The position numbers and the translations under genes were made by a program. The notes beneath the pieces are model-generated. The model made no database searches and was not told where the DNA came from. It worked only from the letters and a program-made list of their open reading frames with translations. A stretch of DNA of 64,000 bases from Agrostemma githago. Lineage: Eukaryota; Streptophyta; Magnoliopsida; Caryophyllales; Caryophyllaceae. Shown in pieces: positions 46,284-58,100 of this stretch. Position 1 is the stretch's first letter. Every line of letters starts with the position of its first letter. The DNA lies in the NCBI GenBank assembly GCA_958450325.1, contig CAUDLW010000089.1, positions 1-64,000 on the forward strand, written 5' to 3'.

Positions 46284-49200
46284 CCGTGAAGCGGGTCCGC
46301 CTAATCCAACCCTAAACCCTTTTCCGTCCCGTCTTATGCAGTACCCTACTCTTAAGGTTCAGTGCCCCATCTTTGAATCACATCCACGACAGGTTTCACC
46401 AATACCCTCTTAGGGTTCAGTTTCTTGCGAGTTAAGTGACCTTGAATAAGGAAAAGGGTTTAGGGTTGGATTAGGCGGAGCCGCAAAGCGGGTCCGCCTA
46501 ATCCAACCCTAAACCCTTTTCCGTCCCGTCTTATGCAGTACCCTACTCTTAAGGTTCAGTGCCCCATCTTTGAATCACATCCACGACAGGTTTCACCAAT
46601 ACCCTCTTAGGGTTCAGTTTCTTGCGGGTTAAGTGACCTTGAATAAGGAAAAGGGTTTAGGGTTGGATTAGGCGGAGCCGTAAAGCGGGTCCGCCTAATC
46701 CAACCCTAAACCCTTTTCCGTCCCATCTTATGCAGTACCCTACTCTTAAGGTTCAGTGCCCCATCTTTGAATCACATCCACGACAGGTTTCACCAATACC
46801 CTCTTAGGGTTCAGTTTCTTGCGGGTTAAGTGACCTTGAATAAGGAAAAGGGTTTAGGGTTGGATTAGGCGGAGCCTCGAAGCGGGGCCGCCTAATCCAA
46901 CCCTAAACCCTTTTCCGTCCCGTCTTATGCAGTACCCTACGGTTCAGTGCCCCATCTTTGAATCACATCCACGACAGGTTTCACCAATACCCTTTTAGGG
47001 TTCAGTTTCTTGCGGGTTTAGTGACCTTGAATAAGGAAAAGGGTTTAGGGTTGGATTAGGCGGAGCCGCAAAGCGGGTCCGCCTAATCCAACCCTAAACC
47101 CTTTTCCGTCCCATCTTATGCAGTACCCTACTCTTAAGGTTCAGTGCCCCATCTTTGAATCACATCCACGACAGGTTTCACCAATACCCTCTTAGGGTTC
47201 AGTTTCTTGTGGGTTAAGTGACCTTGAATAAGGAAAAGGGTTTAGGGTTGGATTAGGCGGAGCCGCAAAGCGGGTCCGCCTAATCCAACCCTAAACCCTT
47301 TTCCGTCCCATCTTATGCAGTACCCTACTCTTAAGGTTCAGTGCCCCATCTTTGAATCACATCCACGACAGGTTTCACCAATACCCTCTTAGGGTTCAGT
47401 TTCTTGCGGGTTAAGTGACCTTGAATAAGGAAAAGGGTTTAGGGTTGGATTAGGCGGAGCCTCGAAGCGGGGCCGCCTAATCCAACCCTAAACCCTTTTC
47501 CGTCCCGTCTTATGCAGTACCCTACTCTTAAGGTTTAGTGCCCCATCTTTGAATCACATCCACGACAGGGTTCACCAATACCCTCTTAGGGTTCAGTTTC
47601 TTGCGGGTTTAGTGACCTTGAATAAGGAAAAGGGTTTAGGGTTGGATTAGGCAGAGCCGCGAAGCGGGTCCGCCTAATCCAACCCTAAACCCTTTTCCGT
47701 CCCGTCTTATGCAGTACCCTACTCTTAAGGTTCAGTACCCCATATTTGAATCACATCCACGACATGGTTCACCAATACCCTCTTAGGGTTCAGTTTCTTG
47801 CGGGTTTAGTGACCTTGAATAAGGAAAAGGGTTTAGGGTTGGATTAGGCAGAGCCGCGAAGCGGGTCCGCCTAATCCAACCCTAAACCCTTTTCCGTCCC
47901 GTCTTATGCAGTACCCTACTCTTAAGGTTCAGTGCCCCATAGTTGAATCACATCCACGACAGGGTTCACCAATACCCTCTTAGGGTTCAGTTTCTTGCGG
48001 GTTAAGTGACCTTGAATAAGGAAAAGGGTTTAGGGTTGGATTAGGCGGAGCCGCAAAGCGGGTTCGCCTAATCCAACCCTAAACCCTTTTCCGTCCCGTC
48101 TTATGCAGTACCCTACTCTTAAGGTTCAGTGCCCTATCTTTGAAACGCATCCACGACAGGGTTCACCAATACCCTCTTAGGGTTCAGTTTCTTGCGGGTT
48201 TAGTGACCTTGAATAAGGAAAAGGGTTTATGGTTGGATTAGGCGGAGCCGCGGAGCGGGTCCGCCTAATCCAACCCTAAACCCTTTTCTGTCCCGTGTGA
48301 TGCAGTACCCTACTCTTAAGGTTTAGTGCCCCATCTTTGAATCACATCCACGACAGGGTTCACCAATACCCTCTTAGGGTTCAGTTTCTTGCGGGTTAAG
48401 TGACCTTGAATAAGGAAAAGGGTTAAGGGTTGGATTAGGCGGAGCCGCGAAGCGGGTCCGCCTAATCCAACCCTAAACCCTTTTCCGTCCCGTCTTATGC
48501 AGTACCCTACTCTTAAGGTTCAGTGCCCCATCTTTGAATCACATCCACGACAGGTTTCACCAATACCCTCTTAGGGTTCAGTTTCTTGCGGGTTAAGTGA
48601 CCTTGAATAAGGAAAAGGGTTTAGGGTTGGATTAGGCGGAGCCGCAAAGCGGGTCCGCCTAATCCAACCCTAAACCCTTTTCCGTCCCGTCTTATGCAGT
48701 ACCCTACTCTTAAGGTTCAGTGCCCCATCTTTGAATCACATCCACGACAGGTTTCACCAATACCCTCTTAGGGTTCAGTTTCTTGCGGGTTAAGTGACCT
48801 TGAATAAGGAAAAGGGTTTAGGGTTGGATTAGGCGGAGCCTCGAAGCGGGGCCGCCTAATCCAACCCTAAACCCTTTTCCGTCCCGTCTTATGCAGTACC
48901 CTACTCTTAAGGTTCAGTGCCCCATCTTTGAATCACATCCACGACATGGTTCACCAATACCCTCTTAGGGTTCAGTTTCTTGCGGGTTTAGTGACCTTGA
49001 ATAAGGAAAAGGGTTTAGGTTTGGATTAGGCGGAGCCGCGAAGCGGGTCCGCTTAATCCAACCCTAAACCCTTTTCCGTCCCGTCTTATGCAGTACCCTA
49101 CTCTTAAGGTTCAGTGCCCCATAGTTGAATCACATCCACGACAGGGTTCACCAATACCCTCTTAGGGTTCAGTTTCTTGCGGGTTTAGTGACCTTGAATA

Positions 49201-49626
49201 AGGAAAAGGGTTAAGGGTTGGATTAGGCGGAGCCGCGAAGCGGGTCCGCCTAATCCAACCCTAAACCCTTTTCCGTCCCGTCTTAAGCAGTACCCTACTC
49301 TTAAGGTTCAGTGCCCTATCTTTGAATCGCATCCACGACAGGGTTCACCAATACCCTCTTAGGGTTCAGTTTCTTGCGGGTTTAGTGACCTTGAATAAGG
49401 AAAAGGGTTTATGGTTGGATTAGGCGGAGCCGCGGAGCGGGTCCACCTAATCCAACCCTAAACCCTTTTCTGTCCCGTCTGATGCAGTATCCTACTCTTA
49501 AGGTTCAGTGCCCCATCTTTGAATCACATCCACGACAGGGTTCACCAATACCCTCTTAGGGTTCAGTTTCTTGCGGGTTAAGTGACCTTGAATAAGGAAA
49601 AGGGTTTAGGGTTGGATTAGGCGGAG
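46284..49626. repeat. 17-mer HOR, copy X1 (3343 bp)
   Basis: Units 236-252 are, in order: GTGAAG, GCAAAG, GTAAAG, CCTCGAAG with a 6-bp loss at 46940, GCAAAG with TTGTGGG, GCAAAG, CCTCGAAG/GGTTTAG, E, GCAGAG/CATAGTTG, GCAAAG/GGGTTCGCC, CCGCGG/GTGTGATG, GACAGGTTTC, GCAAAG, CCTCGAAG/GACATGG/GGTTTGG, CGCTTAATCC, CTTAAGCAG, and a hybrid CCGCGG/GCAGTATCC unit. The length is 17 x 197 minus 6. Copy X3 repeats the set at 51788. Confidence 0.9.
46935..46946. other. 6-bp deletion in subrepeat 1 (X1 copy)
   Basis: CCCTACGGTTCAG replaces the usual CCCTAC-TCTTAA-GGTTCAG. The same loss recurs at 50283 and 52444 and serves as an inherited tag linking the three X blocks. Confidence 0.93.
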
Positions 49627-51787
49627 CCGTGAAGCGGGTCCGCCTAATCCAACCCTAAACCCTTTTCCGTCCCGTCTTATGCAGTACCCTACTCTTAAGG
49701 TTCAGTGCCCCATCTTTGAATCACATCCACGACAGGTTTCACCAATACCCTCTTAGGGTTCAGTTTCTTGCGAGTTAAGTGACCTTGAATAAGGAAAAGG
49801 GTTTAGGGTTGGATTAGGCGGAGCCGCAAAGCGGGTCCGCCTAATCCAACCCTAAACCCTTTTCCGTCCCGTCTTATGCAGTACCCTACTCTTAAGGTTC
49901 AGTGCCCCATCTTTGAATCACATCCACGACAGGTTTCACCAATACCCTCTTAGGGTTCAGTTTCTTGCGGGTTAAGTGACCTTGAATAAGGAAAAGGGTT
50001 TAGGGTTGGATTAGGCGGAGCCGTAAAGCGGGTCCGCCTAATCCAACCCTAAACCCTTTTCCGTCCCATCTTATGCAGTACCCTACTCTTAAGGTTCAGT
50101 GCCCCATCTTTGAATCACATCCACGACAGGTTTCACCAATACCCTCTTAGGGTTCAGTTTCTTGCGGGTTAAGTGACCTTGAATAAGGAAAAGGGTTTAG
50201 GGTTGGATTAGGCGGAGCCTCGAAGCGGGGCCGCCTAATCCAACCCTAAACCCTTTTCCGTCCCGTCTTATGCAGTACCCTACGGTTCAGTGCCCCATCT
50301 TTGAATCACATCCACGACAGGTTTCACCAATACCCTTTTAGGGTTCAGTTTCTTGCGGGTTTAGTGACCTTGAATAAGGAAAAGGGTTTAGGGTTGGATT
50401 AGGCGGAGCCGCAAAGCGGGTCCGCCTAATCCAACCCTAAACCCTTTTCCGTCCCATCTTATGCAGTACCCTACTCTTAAGGTTCAGTGCCCCATCTTTG
50501 AATCACATCCACGACAGGTTTCACCAATACCCTCTTAGGGTTCAGTTTCTTGTGGGTTAAGTGACCTTGAATAAGGAAAAGGGTTTAGGGTTGGATTAGG
50601 CGGAGCCGCAAAGCGGGTCCGCCTAATCCAACCCTAAACCCTTTTCCGTCCCATCTTATGCAGTACCCTACTCTTAAGGTTCAGTGCCCCATCTTTGAAT
50701 CACATCCACGACAGGTTTCACCAATACCCTCTTAGGGTTCAGTTTCTTGCGGGTTAAGTGACCTTGAATAAGGAAAAGGGTTTAGGGTTGGATTAGGCGG
50801 AGCCGCAAAGCGGGTCCGCCTAATCCAACCCTAAACCCTTTTCCGTCCCGTCTTATGCAGTACCCTACTCTTAAGGTTCAGTGCCCCATCTTTGAATCAC
50901 ATCCACGACAGGTTTCACCAATACCCTCTTAGGGTTCAGTTTCTTGCGGGTTAAGTGACCTTGAATAAGGAAAAGGGTTTAGGGTTGGATTAGGCGGAGC
51001 CTCGAAGCGGGGCCGCCTAATCCAACCCTAAACCCTTTTCCGTCCCGTCTTATGCAGTACCCTACTCTTAAGGTTCAGTGCCCCATCTTTGAATCACATC
51101 CACGACATGGTTCACCAATACCCTCTTAGGGTTCAGTTTCTTGCGGGTTTAGTGACCTTGAATAAGGAAAAGGGTTTAGGTTTGGATTAGGCGGAGCCGC
51201 GAAGCGGGTCCGCTTAATCCAACCCTAAACCCTTTTCCGTCCCGTCTTATGCAGTACCCTACTCTTAAGGTTCAGTGCCCCATAGTTGAATCACATCCAC
51301 GACAGGGTTCACCAATACCCTCTTAGGGTTCAGTTTCTTGCGGGTTTAGTGACCTTGAATAAGGAAAAGGGTTAAGGGTTGGATTAGGCGGAGCCGCGAA
51401 GCGGGTCCGCCTAATCCAACCCTAAACCCTTTTCCGTCCCGTCTTAAGCAGTACCCTACTCTTAAGGTTCAGTGCCCTATCTTTGAATCGCATCCACGAC
51501 AGGGTTCACCAATACCCTCTTAGGGTTCAGTTTCTTGCGGGTTTAGTGACCTTGAATAAGGAAAAGGGTTTATGGTTGGATTAGGCGGAGCCGCGGAGCG
51601 GGTCCACCTAATCCAACCCTAAACCCTTTTCTGTCCCGTCTGATGCAGTATCCTACTCTTAAGGTTCAGTGCCCCATCTTTGAATCACATCCACGACAGG
51701 GTTCACCAATACCCTCTTAGGGTTCAGTTTCTTGCGGGTTAAGTGACCTTGAATAAGGAAAAGGGTTTAGGGTTGGATTAGGCGGAG
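49627..51787. repeat. 11-mer derivative of the 17-mer, copy X2 (2161 bp)
   Basis: Units 253-263 match X1 units 236-241 and 248-252. The six units equivalent to 47460-48641 are missing. The junction joins two GCAAAG-class units, consistent with deletion by exchange between similar units. The 6-bp loss (50283) and the hybrid last unit (51591) are present, so X2 descends from the same ancestor as X1. Confidence 0.9.
50278..50289. other. 6-bp deletion in subrepeat 1 (X2 copy)
   Basis: Same TCTTAA loss as at 46940, 3343 bp downstream (17 units minus 6 bp). Confidence 0.93.
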
Positions 51788-54700
51788 CCGTGAAGCGGGT
51801 CCGCCTAATCCAACCCTAAACCCTTTTCCGTCCCGTCTTATGCAGTACCCTACTCTTAAGGTTCAGTGCCCCATCTTTGAATCACATCCACGACAGGTTT
51901 CACCAATACCCTCTTAGGGTTCAGTTTCTTGCGAGTTAAGTGACCTTGAATAAGGAAAAGGGTTTAGGGTTGGATTAGGCGGAGCCGCAAAGCGGGTCCG
52001 CCTAATCCAACCCTAAACCCTTTTCCGTCCCGTCTTATGCAGTACCCTACTCTTAAGGTTCAGTGCCCCATCTTTGAATCACATCCACGACAGGTTTCAC
52101 CAATACCCTCTTAGGGTTCAGTTTCTTGCGGGTTAAGTGACCTTGAATAAGGAAAAGGGTTTAGGGTTGGATTAGGCGGAGCCGTAAAGCGGGTCCGCCT
52201 AATCCAACCCTAAACCCTTTTCCGTCCCATCTTATGCAGTACCCTACTCTTAAGGTTCAGTGCCCCATCTTTGAATCACATCCACGACAGGTTTCACCAA
52301 TACCCTCTTAGGGTTCAGTTTCTTGCGGGTTAAGTGACCTTGAATAAGGAAAAGGGTTTAGGGTTGGATTAGGCGGAGCCTCGAAGCGGGGCCGCCTAAT
52401 CCAACCCTAAACCCTTTTCCGTCCCGTCTTATGCAGTACCCTACGGTTCAGTGCCCCATCTTTGAATCACATCCACGACAGGTTTCACCAATACCCTTTT
52501 AGGGTTCAGTTTCTTGCGGGTTTAGTGACCTTGAATAAGGAAAAGGGTTTAGGGTTGGATTAGGCGGAGCCGCAAAGCGGGTCCGCCTAATCCAACCCTA
52601 AACCCTTTTCCGTCCCATCTTATGCAGTACCCTACTCTTAAGGTTCAGTGCCCCATCTTTGAATCACATCCACGACAGGTTTCACCAATACCCTCTTAGG
52701 GTTCAGTTTCTTGTGGGTTAAGTGACCTTGAATAAGGAAAAGGGTTTAGGGTTGGATTAGGCGGAGCCGCAAAGCGGGTCCGCCTAATCCAACCCTAAAC
52801 CCTTTTCCGTCCCATCTTATGCAGTACCCTACTCTTAAGGTTCAGTGCCCCATCTTTGAATCACATCCACGACAGGTTTCACCAATACCCTCTTAGGGTT
52901 CAGTTTCTTGCGGGTTAAGTGACCTTGAATAAGGAAAAGGGTTTAGGGTTGGATTAGGCGGAGCCTCGAAGCGGGGCCGCCTAATCCAACCCTAAACCCT
53001 TTTCCGTCCCGTCTTATGCAGTACCCTACTCTTAAGGTTTAGTGCCCCATCTTTGAATCACATCCACGACAGGGTTCACCAATACCCTCTTAGGGTTCAG
53101 TTTCTTGCGGGTTTAGTGACCTTGAATAAGGAAAAGGGTTTAGGGTTGGATTAGGCAGAGCCGCGAAGCGGGTCCGCCTAATCCAACCCTAAACCCTTTT
53201 CCGTCCCGTCTTATGCAGTACCCTACTCTTAAGGTTCAGTACCCCATATTTGAATCACATCCACGACATGGTTCACCAATACCCTCTTAGGGTTCAGTTT
53301 CTTGCGGGTTTAGTGACCTTGAATAAGGAAAAGGGTTTAGGGTTGGATTAGGCAGAGCCGCGAAGCGGGTCCGCCTAATCCAACCCTAAACCCTTTTCCG
53401 TCCCGTCTTATGCAGTACCCTACTCTTAAGGTTCAGTGCCCCATAGTTGAATCACATCCACGACAGGGTTCACCAATACCCTCTTAGGGTTCAGTTTCTT
53501 GCGGGTTAAGTGACCTTGAATAAGGAAAAGGGTTTAGGGTTGGATTAGGCGGAGCCGCAAAGCGGGTTCGCCTAATCCAACCCTAAACCCTTTTCCGTCC
53601 CGTCTTATGCAGTACCCTACTCTTAAGGTTCAGTGCCCTATCTTTGAAACGCATCCACGACAGGGTTCACCAATACCCTCTTAGGGTTCAGTTTCTTGCG
53701 GGTTTAGTGACCTTGAATAAGGAAAAGGGTTTATGGTTGGATTAGGCGGAGCCGCGGAGCGGGTCCGCCTAATCCAACCCTAAACCCTTTTCTGTCCCGT
53801 GTGATGCAGTACCCTACTCTTAAGGTTTAGTGCCCCATCTTTGAATCACATCCACGACAGGGTTCACCAATACCCTCTTAGGGTTCAGTTTCTTGCGGGT
53901 TAAGTGACCTTGAATAAGGAAAAGGGTTAAGGGTTGGATTAGGCGGAGCCGCGAAGCGGGTCCGCCTAATCCAACCCTAAACCCTTTTCCGTCCCGTCTT
54001 ATGCAGTACCCTACTCTTAAGGTTCAGTGCCCCATCTTTGAATCACATCCACGACAGGTTTCACCAATACCCTCTTAGGGTTCAGTTTCTTGCGGGTTAA
54101 GTGACCTTGAATAAGGAAAAGGGTTTAGGGTTGGATTAGGCGGAGCCGCAAAGCGGGTCCGCCTAATCCAACCCTAAACCCTTTTCCGTCCCGTCTTATG
54201 CAGTACCCTACTCTTAAGGTTCAGTGCCCCATCTTTGAATCACATCCACGACAGGTTTCACCAATACCCTCTTAGGGTTCAGTTTCTTGCGGGTTAAGTG
54301 ACCTTGAATAAGGAAAAGGGTTTAGGGTTGGATTAGGCGGAGCCTCGAAGCGGGGCCGCCTAATCCAACCCTAAACCCTTTTCCGTCCCGTCTTATGCAG
54401 TACCCTACTCTTAAGGTTCAGTGCCCCATCTTTGAATCACATCCACGACATGGTTCACCAATACCCTCTTAGGGTTCAGTTTCTTGCGGGTTTAGTGACC
54501 TTGAATAAGGAAAAGGGTTTAGGTTTGGATTAGGCGGAGCCGCGAAGCGGGTCCGCTTAATCCAACCCTAAACCCTTTTCCGTCCCGTCTTATGCAGTAC
54601 CCTACTCTTAAGGTTCAGTGCCCCATAGTTGAATCACATCCACGACAGGGTTCACCAATACCCTCTTAGGGTTCAGTTTCTTGCGGGTTTAGTGACCTTG

Positions 54701-55130
54701 AATAAGGAAAAGGGTTAAGGGTTGGATTAGGCGGAGCCGCGAAGCGGGTCCGCCTAATCCAACCCTAAACCCTTTTCCGTCCCGTCTTAAGCAGTACCCT
54801 ACTCTTAAGGTTCAGTGCCCTATCTTTGAATCGCATCCACGACAGGGTTCACCAATACCCTCTTAGGGTTCAGTTTCTTGCGGGTTTAGTGACCTTGAAT
54901 AAGGAAAAGGGTTTATGGTTGGATTAGGCGGAGCCGCGGAGCGGGTCCACCTAATCCAACCCTAAACCCTTTTCTGTCCCGTCTGATGCAGTATCCTACT
55001 CTTAAGGTTCAGTGCCCCATCTTTGAATCATATCCACGACAGGGCTCACCAATACCCTCTTAGGGTTCAGTTTCTTGCGGGTTTAGTGACCTTTAATAAG
55101 GAAAAGGGTTTAGGGTTGGATTAGGCAGAG
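51788..55130. repeat. 17-mer HOR, copy X3 (3343 bp)
   Basis: Units 264-280 repeat X1, with the 6-bp loss at 52444, CCCGTGTGATG near 53808, GGTTTGG near 54523 and CTTAAGCAG near 54786. The last unit (54934) keeps the CCGCGG/GTCCACC/GCAGTATCC head but continues with CATATCC, GGGCTCACC and TTTAATAAGG instead of the hybrid tail of X1 and X2. It looks like the unrecombined parent of that hybrid. Confidence 0.88.
52439..52450. other. 6-bp deletion in subrepeat 1 (X3 copy)
   Basis: Same TCTTAA loss, 2161 bp after the X2 copy (11 units minus 6 bp). Confidence 0.93.
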
Positions 55131-58100
55131 CCGCGAAGCGGGTCCGCCTAATCCAACCCTAAACCCTTTTCCGTCCCGTCTTATGCAGTACCCTACTCTT
55201 AAGGTTCAGTGCCCCATCTTTGAATCACATCCACGACACGGATCACCAATACCCTCTTAGGGTTCAGTTTCTTGCGGGTTTAGTGACCTTGAATAAGGAA
55301 AAGGGTTTAGGGTTGGATTAGGCGGAGCCGCGAAGCGTGTCCGCCTAATCCAACCCTAAACCCTTTTCCGTCCCGTCTTATGCAGTACCCTACTCTTAAG
55401 GTTCAGTGCCCCATCTTTGAATCACATCCACGACAGGGTTCACCAATACCCTCTTAGGGTTCAGTTTCTTGCGGGTTAAGTGACCTTGAATAAGGAAAAG
55501 GGTTTAGGGTTGGATTAGGCGGAGCCGCGAAGCGTGTCCGCCTAATCCAACCCTAAACCCTTTTCCGTCCCGTCTTATGCAGTACCCTACTCTTAAGGTT
55601 CAGTGCCCCATAGTTGAATCACATCCACGATAGGGTTCACCAATACCCTCTTAGGGTTCAGTTTCTTGCGGGTTTAGTGACCTTGAATAAGGAAAAGGGT
55701 AAAGGGTTGGATTAGGCGGAGCCGCGAAGCGGGTCCGCCTAATCCAACCCTAAACCCTTTTCCGTCCCGTCTTAAGCAGTACCCTACTCTTAAGGTTCAG
55801 TGCCCTATCTTTGAATCGCATCCACGACAGGGTTCACCAATACCCTCTTAGGGTTCAGTTTCTTGCGGGTTTAGTGACCTTGAATAAGGAAAAGGGTTTA
55901 TGATTGGATTAGGCGGAGCCGCGGAGCGGGTCCACCTAATCCAACCCTAAACCCTTTTCTGTCCCGTCTGATGCAGTACCCTACTCTTAAGGTTCAGTGC
56001 CCCATCTTTGAATCATATCCACGACAGGGTTCACCAATACCCTCTTAGGGTTCAGTTTCTTGCGGGTTTAGTGACCTTTAATAAGGAAAAGGGTTTAGGG
56101 TTGGATTAGGCAGAGCCGCGAAGCGGGTCCGCCTAATCCAACCCTAAACCCTTTTCCGTCCCGTCTTATGCAGTACCCTACTCTTAAGGTTCAGTGCCCC
56201 ATCTTTGAATCACATCCACGACACGGATCACCAATACCCTCTTAGGGTTCAGTTTCTTGCGGGTTTAGTGACCTTGAATAAGGAAAAGGGTTTAGGGTTG
56301 GATTAGGCGGAGCCGCGAAGCGTGTCCGCCTAATCCAACCCTAAACCCTTTTCCGTCCCGTCTTATGCAGTACCCTACTCTTAAGGTTCAGTGCCCCATC
56401 TTTGAATCACATCCACGACAGGGTTCACCAATACCCTCTTAGGGTTCAGTTTCTTGCGGGTTAAGTGACCTTGAATAAGGAAAAGGGTTTAGGGTTGGAT
56501 TAGGCGGAGCCGCGAAGCGTGTCTGCCTAATCCAACCCTAAACCCTTTTCCGTCCCGTCTTATGCAGTACCCTACTCTTAAGGTTCAGTGCCCCATAGTT
56601 GAATCACATCCACGACAGGGTTCACCAATACCCTCTTAGGGTTCAGTTTCTTGCGGGTTTAGTGACCTTGAATAAGGAAAAGGGTTAAGGGTTGGATTAG
56701 GCGGAGCCGCGAAGCGGGTCCGCCTAATCCAACCCTAAACCCTTTTCCGTCCCGTCTTAAGCAGTACCCTACTCTTAAGGTTCAGTGTCCTATCTTTGAA
56801 TCGCATCCACGACAGGGTTCACCAATACCCTCTTAGGGTTCAGTTTCTTGCGGGTTTAGTGACCTTGAATAAGGAAAAGGGTTTATGGTTGGATTAGGCG
56901 GAGCCGCGGAGCGGGTCCACCTAATCCAACCCTAAACCCTTTTCTGTCCCGTCTGATGCAGTACCCTACTCTTAAGGTTCAGTGCCCCATCTTTGAATCA
57001 TATCCACGACAGGGTTCACCAATACCCTCTTAGGGTTCAGTTTCTTGCGGGTTTAGTGACCTTGAATAAGGAAAAGGGTTTAGGGTTGGATTAGGCAGAG
57101 CCGCGAAGCGGGTCCGCCTAATCCAACCCTAAACCCTTTTCCGTCCCGTCTTATGCAGTACCCTACTCTTAAGGTTCAGTGCCCCATCTTTGAATCACAT
57201 CCACGACACGGATCACCAATACCCTCTTAGGGTTCAGTTTCTTGCGGGTTTAGTGACCTTGAATAAGGAAAAGGGTTTAGGGTTGGATTAGGCGGAGCCG
57301 CGAAGCGTGTCCGCCTAATCCAACCCTAAACCCTTTTCCGTCCCGTCTTATGCAGTACCCTACTCTTAAGGTTCAGTGCCCCATCTTTGAATCACATCCA
57401 CGACAGGGTTCACCAATACCCTCTTAGGGTTCAGTTTCTTGCGGGTTAAGTGACCTTGAATAAGGAAAAGGGTTTAGGGTTGGATTAGGCGGAGCCGCGA
57501 AGCGTGTCTGCCTAATCCAACCCTAAACCCTTTTCCGTCCCGTCTTATGCAGTACCCTACTCTTAAGGTTCAGTGCCCCATAGTTGAATCACATCCACGA
57601 CAGGGTTCACCAATACCCTCTTAGGGTTCAGTTTCTTGCTGGTTTAGTGACCTTGAATAAGGAAAAGGGTTAAGGGTTGGATTAGGCGGAGCCGCGAAGC
57701 GGGTCCGCCTAATCCAACCCTAAACCCTTTTCCGTCCCGTCTTAAGCAGTACCCTACTCTTAAGGTTCAGTGTCCTATCTTTGAATCGCATCCACGACAG
57801 GGTTCACCAATACCCTCTTAGGGTTCAGTTTCTTGCGGGTTTAGTGACCTTGAATAAGGAAAAGGGTTTATGGTTGGATTAGGCGGAGCCGCGGAGCGGG
57901 TCCACCTAATCCAACCCTAAACCCTTTTCTGTCCCGTCTGATGCAGTACCCTACTCTTAAGGTTCAGTGCCCCATCTTTGAATCATATCCACGACAGGGT
58001 TCACCAATACCCTCTTAGGGTTCAGTTTCTTGCGGGTTTAGTGACCTTTAATAAGGAAAAGGGTTTAGGGTTGGATTAGGCAGAGCCGCGAAGCGGGTCC

